A stretch of DNA of 64,000 nt from Cyclobacteriaceae bacterium (GTDB taxonomy: Bacteria > Bacteroidota > Bacteroidia > Cytophagales > Cyclobacteriaceae): NCBI GenBank assembly GCA_016787605.1, contig JAEUUE010000075.1, positions 1-64,000 of the forward strand, written 5' to 3'. Below, one piece after another: positions 17,200 to 26,194 of this stretch. The notes beneath the pieces were generated by a model. The model made no database searches. It was not told where the DNA came from and saw nothing but the letters and a program-made list of their open reading frames with translations. The first letter of the stretch is position 1; each line of letters opens with the position of its first letter. The position numbers and the translations under genes were made by a program.

Positions 17200-18093
17200 T
17201 CAGAAAACCACTTCTCCGTACATCCCGATCTTCAGCAGGCCGTCGTTCTTCACGGCGATCTTCACAGCGTACACCAGGTTGGCGCGCTCCTCCTTGGTCT
17301 GGATCGTCTTCGGTGTGAATTCGGCCTTGTCACTTACCCACTGCACGCTTCCTTCATACTTCCGGCTGGCTCCTGCGCCATCATCGACAAGAACATTCAC
17401 CTTTTGCCCGATCTTGACTTTGGACTGCTGGTCATTGGTGATATACGCGCGGAGGATGACCTGCGACAGGTCAGCTACTTTATAGAGCGGCTTGCCCACA
17501 TTGGCCATTTCAAACCTCTCGCTGAACTTGGTAAGCACGGTTCCCTCTATTGGATTCACGATGCTGCAGCGACGAAGCTGATCTTCGATGACGGCAAGCT
17601 GGGCCTCAATGGTCTTGCTTTGTTCGCGAAGCGCCGTGTTGCCGGTGTTCAGCAAATTCTCCTGCGCTTCAATACGGGCCTTGAGTACGTCGATCCGGAG
17701 ATTCGCGTCATCCAGTTGCTTCTGTGATGCCACCTGGCCCTTTACCAGGTTTTCAATGCGTTGTTGATCGGCCTGCGCGTTGACCAATTCCTTCCTCAGG
17801 CTTTCCAGTTGTGTTTTCACATTTTGCTGCCCGGCCAGGACGGCCTTCCGGCTCTGGATCAGCTGAAGCTTGTTGAGGTGCAGCGCCGTGCTGTCTATGA
17901 TGCCTACCCTCGTCCCTTTCTGTACGGCTTGCCCTTCTTCGACATTAAATTCAAGGAGCTTTCCATTGGCTTCGGCTGATACAATAATCTCCGTTGCCTC
18001 AAACGTACCTGAGGCGTCGGGATTTGTACCACTGTTGGTACATGCCGCCATGAGGGCAGCCGCGAGGAGCAATAAGACACTGAGTTTATTCAT
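17200..18093 (-). CDS. HlyD/YbhG-like efflux adaptor lipoprotein
   Basis: A periplasmic membrane-fusion (adaptor) protein of 297 residues. The lipoprotein signal ends at Cys18 (LMAAC) when started at 18093; an ATG three codons upstream at 18102 is equally possible. The biotinyl-lipoyl-like domain (EIIVSAEANGKLLEFNVEEGQAVQKGT) is split by an alpha-helical hairpin (about 75-160), then the second lipoyl half and a beta-barrel (QVILRAYITNDQQSKVKIGQKVNV). It bridges the inner-membrane ABC permeases to the TolC-like channel encoded just upstream. It is 11 nt from the first ATPase. Confidence 0.9.
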   Translation of the reverse strand: MNKLSVLLLLAAALMAACTNSGTNPDASGTFEATEIIVSAEANGKLLEFNVEEGQAVQKGTRVGIIDSTALHLNKLQLIQSRKAVLAGQQNVKTQLESLRKELVNAQADQQRIENLVKGQVASQKQLDDANLRIDVLKARIEAQENLLNTGNTALREQSKTIEAQLAVIEDQLRRCSIVNPIEGTVLTKFSERFEMANVGKPLYKVADLSQVILRAYITNDQQSKVKIGQKVNVLVDDGAGASRKYEGSVQWVSDKAEFTPKTIQTKEERANLVYAVKIAVKNDGLLKIGMYGEVVF

Positions 18094-18111
18094 AGAGGTC
18101 ATGTTTCAAGG

Positions 18112-19377
18112 TTAGTTTCCGAGGGATGTTTTATAGGCATAGAGACTCTTCAGCAACTGGATCTCATGCAGTCGCTGATTGCTTAGCGCATCCTGTTCAT
18201 TGTTGATCGAATTGATCAGATCCGAAGCCGAACACAGCCCATTATCGAACTTCAATTGTTGCGATTGCTTGATGCGGGCCTTCAACTCGACAATCTTGGT
18301 GTCGCTCAGGAGGATTGCGCGCTGTTTGGCTACCTCGGCTCCATATTGCTTCAACTCCAGGGACTGATTGAACTCAAACACCTTTTGCTCCACCGCTATC
18401 CGGTCGCTCTGGATCTGGTGAAGTTGCTGGTTATTGCGGTTGCGGTAGAGTCCGCCTGTGTTCCATGACAGGCTGAGTCCCACGAGCGACAGGTTCGTGA
18501 CTTTTGAGGTGGCAAATTGCAGTCCGGGGCTGATGAACACACCGGCGCCCAGTAATCCGACTTTTGGCATGAGGGATACTCGTTCCATGGCCGATTGAGT
18601 TTCGCTCAGGCGTGTGCGGCTGCTGAACCAAATCATCTCCGGTCTGTTATTTGCTCCGGTCAGGACTTCCTCGGAAATCGCAGGGCGGACCAGTGCCACT
18701 CGGGTGGACAAGGGTTTTCCAAGGAAATGAGAAAGCATGTCGAGGTAAGCTGTTCGGGCATAGCCGTACTCGATCCGTCGCTGATCTACTTTCAGGAGTT
18801 CAGCCTCCACTTCGTCTACTTCGACACGGTAGCCCAGTCCGTTTTCATTGGAAAGTCGCAGCCGGTCATAATTGAGTTTCAGGTTTTTCTCCGATGTCTC
18901 CAAAACCTTCAACTGCTCATCAATCAGCAGAATGCCAAAGTAGATTTGCGCGACCCTGTCTTGTACCTGGTAAAGTTGTACATTTACGTAGGCCTTCTCG
19001 ATGGCCGTGCTTGCCCTGGCCATGTCCTTTGCCGATTTAGTGGCGCCGCCATCCCAGATGGTTTGATTCAACTGAAGCAGCGCGATCGCCTGCATTTTGT
19101 CAGGCTCAGGAGCCGGCTGGCCCGGCAGGCTCATGGAAGGAAGTCCATTGATGATATAACCGCCGATACCGGTGACGCTTAGCTGCGGCAAATAGGCTTT
19201 GTTCGCGTTGGATAGCGTATACTCTTCCGATTTGGTCAGGAGTTCCTGTTGCTTGATCAACGGGTAGTTGGCCCGGGCGAGGGATGTGCACTCCTCGAGG
19301 GTCAGCACATCCTGCGCCCACAAAAATGCTGGGGAAAGTCCGAGCAGAAGGCAAATGGCGAGGGCATGTTTTCTCAT
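18112..19377 (-). CDS. TolC-family outer-membrane efflux protein
   Basis: A 421-residue protein with signal peptide (1-21, AFLWAQ) and the two-fold repeated helical architecture of outer-membrane efflux channels, with long helices at about 50-75, 125-220, 240-275 and 320-400. Shared family words include LSWNTGGLYRNRNNQQLHQIQ. It forms the outer-membrane exit duct of the adjacent ABC pump. E. coli ybhGFSR lacks its own TolC gene, so here the whole tripartite pump is encoded in one operon. It starts 4 nt after the TetR regulator stop. Confidence 0.9.
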   Translation of the reverse strand: MRKHALAICLLLGLSPAFLWAQDVLTLEECTSLARANYPLIKQQELLTKSEEYTLSNANKAYLPQLSVTGIGGYIINGLPSMSLPGQPAPEPDKMQAIALLQLNQTIWDGGATKSAKDMARASTAIEKAYVNVQLYQVQDRVAQIYFGILLIDEQLKVLETSEKNLKLNYDRLRLSNENGLGYRVEVDEVEAELLKVDQRRIEYGYARTAYLDMLSHFLGKPLSTRVALVRPAISEEVLTGANNRPEMIWFSSRTRLSETQSAMERVSLMPKVGLLGAGVFISPGLQFATSKVTNLSLVGLSLSWNTGGLYRNRNNQQLHQIQSDRIAVEQKVFEFNQSLELKQYGAEVAKQRAILLSDTKIVELKARIKQSQQLKFDNGLCSASDLINSINNEQDALSNQRLHEIQLLKSLYAYKTSLGN

Positions 19378-19381
19378 GGCA

Positions 19382-20005
19382 CTACGGCTTTAGTGAACTC
19401 ATCACAAACTCAACAATCTCTTGCTTTCGCTTAAGAATCATCTTCTCAAATTGCTTGTCGTCCAGCTCCTGCACTGCTTTGATCATCGGTTTGGCAATGA
19501 AAGGATAGACGCACAGCGACATCACATTGATCAACAACTGACCCGCGTCGATGGGACGCACTACTTTCTTATCAACGGCCTCCTTCACCGCGTGCCGGAA
19601 GGCCTTCATCATCATCGAAGGATTGGCTCCCGATTCTACCGCCATTCGGACCAGGCGATCCGGGTTCTGCGTCAGTTCCTGCATAATGAAGATGGGGAGG
19701 TCCGGTTGAGACCGGATCATGTCGATGTCATGCTCTACAATTGCCTTGATTTTGTCTTCAAGCGATCCGGGTCCGCCAATAATTCCGGCGAGACCCAGGA
19801 AGAATTCGCGGGCCCGCTGGGCAAACACCAGGTCAAACAGCTTGTCCTTACTCCGGAAGTAATAGTGCAGCAGCGCGCGGTTAATACCTGCTTCCCTGGC
19901 GATTTCATCCATGCGGGCGCCGGCAAAACCACGATGGGTAAAAACCTTCCTGGCGGCATCTAAAATGGCCTTTTCAGTACCGTTATCGCGCTTTTCCTTA
20001 GCCAC
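19382..20005 (-). CDS. TetR/AcrR family transcriptional regulator (CecR-like position)
   Basis: A 207-residue regulator with an N-terminal helix-turn-helix (KAILDAARKVFTHRGFAGARMDEIAREAGINRALLHYYFRSKDKLF) and an all-helical ligand domain. The start is a GTG at 20005. It is the first gene of the TetR-tolC-adaptor-ATPase-ATPase-permease-permease operon, the same place that cecR (ybiH) holds before ybhGFSR in E. coli. A near-perfect palindrome lies 5-26 nt upstream of its start and is the likely operator, which implies autoregulation of the whole operon. Confidence 0.9.
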   Translation of the reverse strand: MAKEKRDNGTEKAILDAARKVFTHRGFAGARMDEIAREAGINRALLHYYFRSKDKLFDLVFAQRAREFFLGLAGIIGGPGSLEDKIKAIVEHDIDMIRSQPDLPIFIMQELTQNPDRLVRMAVESGANPSMMMKAFRHAVKEAVDKKVVRPIDAGQLLINVMSLCVYPFIAKPMIKAVQELDDKQFEKMILKRKQEIVEFVMSSLKP

Positions 20006-20009
20006 GTGA

Positions 20010-20031
20010 TTTAACCATTTAGTTAAACTAA
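20010..20031. promoter_or_regulatory. Palindromic operator candidate for the TetR regulator
   Basis: Two overlapping perfect inverted repeats lie just upstream of the TetR start codon: TTTAAC-6 nt-GTTAAA (20010-20027) and TTAGTT-A-AACTAA (20019-20031). The A/T-rich dyads with TTAAC/GTTAA arms are typical of TetR-family sites. Position directly before the regulator suggests negative autoregulation of the efflux operon. Confidence 0.65.
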
Positions 20032-20082
20032 TACGCTAAACAACGGAATGGGTTACGGATTTCCAAAACAAAAGCCATAAAA

Positions 20083-20104
20083 AAAGCCGGGTAGCCCCGG
20101 CTTT
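20083..20104 (-). terminator. Rho-independent terminator of the fadNAE operon
   Basis: A perfect 9-bp stem, AAAGCCGGG (20083-20091) with CCCGGCTTT (20096-20104), and a 4-nt loop. On the minus strand the stem is followed by a run of T (five consecutive A on the plus strand at 20081-20085, partly within the stem). It lies 21 nt after the stop of the acyl-CoA dehydrogenase gene. Confidence 0.85.
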
Positions 20105-20124
20105 GTCATTTGAACACGCTAGTG

Positions 20125-21927
20125 CTAGAACGGGTATTCACCCTTTTCCAAGGCATAATTGGCCACACGACGCCGCGCCTCCTTGAGATTGAACGGCTCA
20201 ATCTTGGTGAATCGCTTCAACCCCAGGAGCATCAAGCGCAACTCATCCCCTTCGGCAAAGGCGTAAATCGCCTGCTTGCCTGCACTGGTCGCTTTTTCTA
20301 CGGCTTCATGCAGGTAAATCATCGCCATGTCTTTCTGAATGGCACACGCCTGCTCGCCTTTCAGGCCGATGAGTTTTTCGACGCGCAGCAAAACCGACTC
20401 GGCCACATAGCCTTCAATGAGCATATCGGCCAGGTGCATCAGGACTTCCTGCTCGTCCGACAGCTTCATCATGAACTTCTGAACCGCCGCGCCGGAAACC
20501 ATCAAGCCTGCTTTCTTCAGATTGCTCAATACTTTCTTCTCCCTGGCAAACACGGCCGTGTCATCGGATGCGCCAAAGTCCGGGATCGATGTCAGTTCTT
20601 TTTGAACGGCCATGGCCGGCGTCATCAGGTCCAGCGTCCCTTTCATCGCCCGCTTCAGGAGCATGTCAATGGTGAGCAGCCGGTTGATTTCGTTGGTGCC
20701 CTCGAATATCCGGTTGATCCGGGCATCTCGGTAAGCCCGGTCCATGGGTCCTTCTGCACTGAATCCCATGCCGCCGTAGATCTGAACGCCCTCATCGACG
20801 GAAAGATCAAGCACTTCAGATCCATGAACTTTCAGAATGGCACACTCGATGGCAAATTCCTCCAATGCTTTCAGCCGGGCCTTGCCGGAGTCCATTCCTC
20901 CTGCTACAAACGCATTATAGGCATCGTCGATATTCTGGCTGGCGCGATAGTGCGCCGATTCGCTGGCGTAAATTTTAGTGACCACATCGGCGATCTTGGA
21001 CTTGATCGCACCGAACGTGGAGATCGGAACGCCGAACTGTTTGCGCTCCTTGGAATACTGGATGGCTTTGGTGATGGCCATCTTGCTTCCGCCCAGCGCG
21101 GCGATCCCCAACTTGATGCGCCCGATATTCAGGATATTCACGGCGATCTTGAACCCGTTTTCGCGCTCGCTCAGCATGTTCTCGACCGGAACTTTGCAGT
21201 CGTTGAAAAAGATCTGGCGGGTTGAAGATCCTTTGATCCCCATCTTCTTCTCCTCCTCATTCATCGTGATTCCTCCGAAGGAACGCTCGACGATGAAGGC
21301 ACTGAGGTTCTTGTCGTTGTCAATCTTGGCGAACACCACATAAACGTCGGCAAAGCCACCATTGGTGATCCACATTTTCTGCCCGTTGATGATGTAGTGT
21401 TTTCCGTCCGCACTGAGTTTAGCCTTTGTCTTCCCGGAGTTAGCATCGGAACCGGAATCCGGTTCCGTCAGGCAGTAGGCCGCCTTCCACTCACCGGTGG
21501 CGAGTTTCGGGATGTACTTCTTCTTTTGTTCTTCGTTGCCGTAGTAAAGAATTGGAAGTGTACCAATACCGGTGTGCGCAGAAACGGCCACCGCCACGGA
21601 ATGGCCGGCACCAATCGCTTCCGCGACAAGCATGGTGGTGTTGAAGTCCATTCCGAAACCACCATATTCTACGGGTACTGAGGTTCCCAGGAGACCCAAC
21701 TCGCCGGCCTTGTCCAGGATCGACGGCATTAACTTGGGATCCTTCATGGAATCAATTTCATCCAGCCGGGGAAAGACTTCCTTGGCGAGGAAATCCTTGC
21801 ACTGCTGCTTGATCATGTTTTGCTCTTCATTGAACTCTTCCGGAATGAAGATTTCATTGGCCTGCGTCTCGCGAATGAGGAACTCTCCTCCTTTGATTGC
21901 CTTTTTGGTCTCTACCATCGTTGCCAT
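20125..21927 (-). CDS. fadE: Acyl-CoA dehydrogenase (FadE of the fadNAE type)
   Basis: A 600-residue flavoenzyme that oxidises acyl-CoA to trans-2-enoyl-CoA, the first step of beta-oxidation. The ACAD fold spans residues about 40-410 (FAD-site words TEPDSGSDANSGKTKA and MWITNGGFADVYVVFAK). The catalytic base is the Glu of FEGTNEI, behind IYGGMGFSAEGPMDRAYRDARINR. A C-terminal helical extension (about 430-600) gives the longer size, close to B. subtilis FadE (594 aa). It is third in a fadN-fadA-fadE order. A terminator follows. Confidence 0.93.
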   Translation of the reverse strand: MATMVETKKAIKGGEFLIRETQANEIFIPEEFNEEQNMIKQQCKDFLAKEVFPRLDEIDSMKDPKLMPSILDKAGELGLLGTSVPVEYGGFGMDFNTTMLVAEAIGAGHSVAVAVSAHTGIGTLPILYYGNEEQKKKYIPKLATGEWKAAYCLTEPDSGSDANSGKTKAKLSADGKHYIINGQKMWITNGGFADVYVVFAKIDNDKNLSAFIVERSFGGITMNEEEKKMGIKGSSTRQIFFNDCKVPVENMLSERENGFKIAVNILNIGRIKLGIAALGGSKMAITKAIQYSKERKQFGVPISTFGAIKSKIADVVTKIYASESAHYRASQNIDDAYNAFVAGGMDSGKARLKALEEFAIECAILKVHGSEVLDLSVDEGVQIYGGMGFSAEGPMDRAYRDARINRIFEGTNEINRLLTIDMLLKRAMKGTLDLMTPAMAVQKELTSIPDFGASDDTAVFAREKKVLSNLKKAGLMVSGAAVQKFMMKLSDEQEVLMHLADMLIEGYVAESVLLRVEKLIGLKGEQACAIQKDMAMIYLHEAVEKATSAGKQAIYAFAEGDELRLMLLGLKRFTKIEPFNLKEARRRVANYALEKGEYPF

Positions 21928-21952
21928 ACCCTGAATATTAAACGGTTCACAA

Positions 21953-23128
21953 TTAGTTTAGAAGTTCATAGATGCCTGCCACGCCCTGGCCGCCGCCAAC
22001 ACAGGCGGTCACCATTCCATATTTCTTCTTCTGGCGTCTCAGTTCGTTGAAAAGTTGAACGCTCAGGCGCGCACCGGACGAGCCCAGCGGATGTCCTACG
22101 GCGATAGCGCCTCCGTTCGGATTCAGTTTCGACCGGTCGATGCCGAGCTCTTTAACGACCGCGAGGGATTGCGCCGCAAATGCTTCGTTCAGCTCAATCA
22201 CGTCGATATCATCAAGTTTCTTACCGGCAAACTTCAGCGCCTTCGGAATTGCTGCCACAGGGCCGATGCCCATGATGCGCGGCTCCACACCGGCCACGGC
22301 ATAGCTCACCATTCGTGCAATGGGCTTAAGGTTAAGTTGCTTCACCATGCGCTCACTCATGACGGTCACAAAAGCCGCACCATCCGATGTTTGCGAGGAA
22401 TTACCTGCAGTAACCGTACCTCCTACTGCAAAGGCAGGCTTCAATTTCGCGAGACCTTCCACCGTGGTATCTGCACGGATGCCTTCATCCTTGTCGACAA
22501 TCCACTCACGGGTCTTCTTCTTCATATCGGTATCGACATACACTTCTTTCACCGTAATCGGTACCACTTCATCCTTGAACTTGCCTTCCTTCCAGGCCGC
22601 CGCGGCCTTCATGTGGGATTCATAAGAAAACTGGTCCTGCTCTTCCCGTGAAATGCCGAATTGCTTCGAAACCTCTTCGGCGGTCAAGCCCATGCTGGTG
22701 TAGTAGGTTGGGTTATCCTTCGCTATGGCGTAGTTGAGGGCTGTCTTGAAGCCCATCACGGGTACCAAAGACATGGATTCCGTGCCGCCCGCAATGATAA
22801 TATCTGCCATCCCGGCCTGGATACGATGACTGGCCATGGCTATTGCCTCCACGCCCGAGCCGCAGTACCGGTTGATTACTAATCCCGGAACATCGGTTCC
22901 CAGAGCCAGGAGGGCGATCATCCGGCCCATTTGCATACCCTGCTCGGCCTCGGGCACCGCATTGCCCACGATGAGATCATCCACCATCTTGTTCTCCAAG
23001 CCGGGGATCGACTTCACCAGGTGCTTGATCACGTCCGACGCCAGGTCATCCGGCCGCGTGAATCGAAAGCCGCCCTTTTTTGCTTTTCCTACCGCAGTGC
23101 GGTAACCTGATACTATGAATGCATCCAT
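21953..23128 (-). CDS. fadA: Acetyl-CoA acyltransferase (3-ketoacyl-CoA thiolase)
   Basis: A 391-residue thiolase that cleaves 3-ketoacyl-CoA with CoA to acetyl-CoA plus shortened acyl-CoA, the last beta-oxidation step. Active-site residues are visible: Cys89 ([10 protein letters not shown]), the His of [16 protein letters not shown], and the second Cys of [10 protein letters not shown] near the C-terminus. It lies 25 nt upstream of fadE and 79 nt downstream of fadN. It is expected to form a trifunctional complex or at least a functional unit with FadN. Confidence 0.94.
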   Translation of the reverse strand: MDAFIVSGYRTAVGKAKKGGFRFTRPDDLASDVIKHLVKSIPGLENKMVDDLIVGNAVPEAEQGMQMGRMIALLALGTDVPGLVINRYCGSGVEAIAMASHRIQAGMADIIIAGGTESMSLVPVMGFKTALNYAIAKDNPTYYTSMGLTAEEVSKQFGISREEQDQFSYESHMKAAAAWKEGKFKDEVVPITVKEVYVDTDMKKKTREWIVDKDEGIRADTTVEGLAKLKPAFAVGGTVTAGNSSQTSDGAAFVTVMSERMVKQLNLKPIARMVSYAVAGVEPRIMGIGPVAAIPKALKFAGKKLDDIDVIELNEAFAAQSLAVVKELGIDRSKLNPNGGAIAVGHPLGSSGARLSVQLFNELRRQKKKYGMVTACVGGGQGVAGIYELLN

Positions 23129-23149
23129 CTTCTAGTGGGTTTGTTCAAG

Positions 23150-23177
23150 TTGACAATTGACAATAGGCAGTAGACAA
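23150..23177. repeat. Degenerate heptamer tandem repeat in the fadN-fadA gap
   Basis: Four consecutive 7-bp units: TTGACAA, TTGACAA, TAGGCAG, TAGACAA. Read on the minus strand the phase can be written TGTCTAC, TGCCTAT, TGTCAAT, TGTCAAC, which matches the nGTCnAT family seen at 10992-11026. It lies between two genes of one operon. Confidence 0.6.
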
Positions 23178-23207
23178 ATCATGTTTCCTTGCAGCACTCC
23201 CTGTCCG

Positions 23208-25607
23208 TTAATTCCTGAGCGGCTTACCTCCAGTGAGTATCGCCTGTATTCTCTCCAGTGTCTTCTTTTCTCCCGTCAGCGACAGGAATGCCTCACGTTC
23301 CAGGTCGAGCAAGTACTGTTCACTTACTTCCTGCGGTGAGGTCAGGTCACCGCCGCACATGACATTGGCTATCCACTTGGCCACCTTGGCATCATGTTCG
23401 GAGATGTAACGCCCCATCTTCATGCCTTGCAGTCCGGCCAGGAACAAAGCCTGTCCGGCTCTGCCCATCACCCTAATGTTACGCGCCTGCTGCGGCATGG
23501 TGTATCCGGCATTGGCCAACTCGAGCACCGCCTCCTTGGCATCCGCCAGTTGTCGATCGCGGTTCATGGAAACACGATCAAGAGGCTTCAGGATTCCAAG
23601 CTCGCGTGCTTCCTCGGCCGAGGTGGCCACCTTGGCGGTAGCTATAGTCATGAACGCATTCTGCAAGGCATTCAGTTCCACGTCGCCCTCTTCCATCCTA
23701 TCGCTGACGCGCTTCGTAAGTTCTTTCGTGCCTCCACCGCCGGGGATAAGTCCTACGCCCACTTCCACCAAACCGATGTAGGTTTCGGCTGCTGCCTGCG
23801 CGATATCGGCATGTAACGTCATCTCGCAACCTCCGCCCAGCGTGCGTCCCTGGGGAGCAACCACGACAGGCACGGTAGAATACCGGATGCGCATCACCGA
23901 TTGCTGGAAGGCCTTGATCATGAAATCGATCTCATCGTAGTCTTGCTCGATGGCATACATGAACACGAGCCCCAAATTGGCACCCAGGGAAAAGTCGGAT
24001 CCCTGGTGACCGATCACCAATCCGCGATAATCTTTCTCGGCCATGTCAATGGCCTTGTTCATCCCTTCGATCACGGCGCTGCCGAGCGTATAACTCTTGC
24101 TATGCCAGGCGAAGTTGACCACGCCATCGCCGAGATCGTAAATGCGCGAGTCGGCATTTTTCCAGACAATACTCTCTTTCTTGTTTTCCAGGATAATGAA
24201 GCTTTCGCGGCCTGGTATCGACTGGTATGACTTGGTGTCAATGTCATAGTACTTCTTCTGACCGCCTTCGCTCTTATAGAATGACTTGTTGCCAGACGCG
24301 ATCATATCATACACCCAGGCAGCCGGCTTGTAGCCCGCGGCCTCCATTTGAGGAAGGGTTTTTTCGAGCCCCACGGCATCCCACGTTTCAAACGGGCCCA
24401 GGTCCCAGCCAAATCCTCCACACACCGCATCGTCAATACGGAAAAGTTCATCACTGATTTCCGGGATGCGGTTGGTAACGTATTGAAGCAACCCGAAGAA
24501 GGCGTCGCGGTAGAACTCACCCGCCTTGTCGGTACCCCCCAGGAGTACTTTGAAGCGATCGCGGAGATTGTCTACTGCCTTGGCCGCCTCGAGGGTGGCA
24601 AACTTCACTTTGATTTTCGGCTTGTACTCGAGCGTCTTGAGGTCGAGAGTCAGAATCTCTGTCTCTCCTTTCGCATTCTTGGTTTTCTTATAGAAGCCTT
24701 GTTTGGTTTTGTCTCCCAGCCATTTGTTCTTCTCCAGCTGGTTCACAACGTCAGGCAACTTGAACATCTCACGGCCTTCGTCATTGACCAGGCCGGCATA
24801 CAGGTTGTTGGCCACTTTGACCAGCGTATCCAAGCCTACCACATCCGAAGTGCGGAAGGTGGCCGATTTGGGACGGCCGATCACCGGCCCCGTGAGGCGG
24901 TCGATCTCATCTACGTTAAGATCGAACTTTCTCATGGAGTCGATGACCTTCAGCAAGCCATAGATGCCCACGCGGTTACCGATGAAGGCCGGTGTATCCT
25001 TGCACAATACGGTAGTCTTTCCGAGGAAGAGATCGCCGTAGTGCATGAGAAACTCCGTCACCTTGGGATCCGTCTTCGCGGTAGGGATGATCTCGAGCAA
25101 CCGCAGGTAGCGCGGGGGGTTGAAGAAGTGCGTGCCGGCAAAATGCTTCTGAAAATCTTCCGAACGTCCCTCGGCCATCAGGTGGATCGGTATGCCGGAT
25201 GTATTCGAGGTAATCAGGGTGCCCGGCGTCCGGTGCTTTTCCACTTCTTCGTACACCTTCTTCTTGATGTCCAGGTTCTCGACGACCACTTCAATGATCC
25301 AGTCGCAACCCTTGATCTTCGCCATGTCGTCGGTGAAGTTGCCGAGTTTGACCCTCGGGGCGAATTTCTTGCTGAACAGCGGCGCCGGATTCGACTTGAT
25401 GGCCGCATCGAAGGAACTTTGAACAATGCGATTTTTCACGGCAGGATGATCAGGAGAAAGGCCTTTCGCCTTTTCTTCCTCCGTCAGCTCCTTGGGGGCG
25501 ATGTCCAGCAGCAGAACATCACAGCCAATGTTGGCGAAATGACAGGCAATGCGGGAGCCCATGATGCCGGATCCAAGGACGGCTACTTTTCGAATCGTTC
25601 GGTTCAT
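23208..25607 (-). CDS. fadN: 3-hydroxyacyl-CoA dehydrogenase / enoyl-CoA hydratase fusion (FadN type)
   Basis: A 799-residue bifunctional enzyme for hydration of enoyl-CoA and oxidation of 3-hydroxyacyl-CoA. The NAD-binding dehydrogenase half comes first (Rossmann GSGIMG at 12-17, DTPAFIGNRVG at about 215, C-terminal dehydrogenase domain to about 440). The crotonase domain (about 480-680) follows, with oxyanion-hole segment GRTLGGGCEMTLHADI and GLIPGGGGTKEL. This order is the reverse of E. coli FadB/FadJ and matches B. subtilis FadN (about 789 aa). It sits 27 nt downstream of a MarR regulator gene. Confidence 0.93.
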   Translation of the reverse strand: MNRTIRKVAVLGSGIMGSRIACHFANIGCDVLLLDIAPKELTEEEKAKGLSPDHPAVKNRIVQSSFDAAIKSNPAPLFSKKFAPRVKLGNFTDDMAKIKGCDWIIEVVVENLDIKKKVYEEVEKHRTPGTLITSNTSGIPIHLMAEGRSEDFQKHFAGTHFFNPPRYLRLLEIIPTAKTDPKVTEFLMHYGDLFLGKTTVLCKDTPAFIGNRVGIYGLLKVIDSMRKFDLNVDEIDRLTGPVIGRPKSATFRTSDVVGLDTLVKVANNLYAGLVNDEGREMFKLPDVVNQLEKNKWLGDKTKQGFYKKTKNAKGETEILTLDLKTLEYKPKIKVKFATLEAAKAVDNLRDRFKVLLGGTDKAGEFYRDAFFGLLQYVTNRIPEISDELFRIDDAVCGGFGWDLGPFETWDAVGLEKTLPQMEAAGYKPAAWVYDMIASGNKSFYKSEGGQKKYYDIDTKSYQSIPGRESFIILENKKESIVWKNADSRIYDLGDGVVNFAWHSKSYTLGSAVIEGMNKAIDMAEKDYRGLVIGHQGSDFSLGANLGLVFMYAIEQDYDEIDFMIKAFQQSVMRIRYSTVPVVVAPQGRTLGGGCEMTLHADIAQAAAETYIGLVEVGVGLIPGGGGTKELTKRVSDRMEEGDVELNALQNAFMTIATAKVATSAEEARELGILKPLDRVSMNRDRQLADAKEAVLELANAGYTMPQQARNIRVMGRAGQALFLAGLQGMKMGRYISEHDAKVAKWIANVMCGGDLTSPQEVSEQYLLDLEREAFLSLTGEKKTLERIQAILTGGKPLRN

Positions 25608-25634
25608 TGGTACGAGCGTTATAGGGTAGTGTGG

Positions 25635-26087
25635 TTAGTTCGTTGTCGCTTTATCGTAGATCTCGTTGCGTTCAATCACCCGGTTGATGTGCTGAACGAC
25701 ATCAAAGAAGACTTCGAGTTTCTTCTCCGGAATCACCTCGCGCAACGCTTCATTGAATCGAAGTACGGTCTCCCGTGCTTTCTCCCTTCGCTTCTTTCCC
25801 TCGCGCGTCAGCAGGATGCGCACCGACCGTTTGTCGGTCTCATCCGTCCTCCGGACAATGAGCCCTTTCTCTTCCATCGAATTCAGTAATCGCGTCAGGC
25901 TGCGGGCCTCGAGGCCCATCAGGGGACCGATCTTGGTCGCCGGAGTTCCCTCCTCGGTGTGGATGTTCAGCAAGGCAAAACCAATCGACATGGTACCTCC
26001 ATACTTCATGGCCTGTTGATTGTACATGCGCGATATCGCATGCCAGGCTGTTTTCAGGTGGTAGTCGACTGTTTCCTCGCGGCGCAT
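25635..26087 (-). CDS. MarR family transcriptional regulator
   Basis: A 150-residue winged-helix regulator. The core ATKIGPLMGLEARSLTRLLNSMEEKGLIVRRTDETDKRSVRILLTREGKK is the recognition helix plus wing of the MarR family. The start at 26087 gives the expected size; the frame is open further upstream but reads into non-coding sequence. It leads the fad genes (27-nt gap) and so probably controls fatty-acid degradation, with acyl-CoA or a related ligand as the likely signal. B. subtilis uses a TetR-type FadR for the same genes. Confidence 0.9.
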   Translation of the reverse strand: MRREETVDYHLKTAWHAISRMYNQQAMKYGGTMSIGFALLNIHTEEGTPATKIGPLMGLEARSLTRLLNSMEEKGLIVRRTDETDKRSVRILLTREGKKRREKARETVLRFNEALREVIPEKKLEVFFDVVQHINRVIERNEIYDKATTN

Positions 26088-26194
26088 AAGGACGATAAAT
26101 GTAACAGGAATTAGTCGGCATGCAGAGTAATTTGTAGAAAAAAGTTTGCCCTCCTGACATGCTCTTGTCATTTCCCCGCGCTAGGTTAACCGGC

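Noticed and set aside
20003..20008. CACGTG near the TetR start as a parS site
   Set aside because: Only the central hexamer fits; the flanks do not match GTTN…NAAC.
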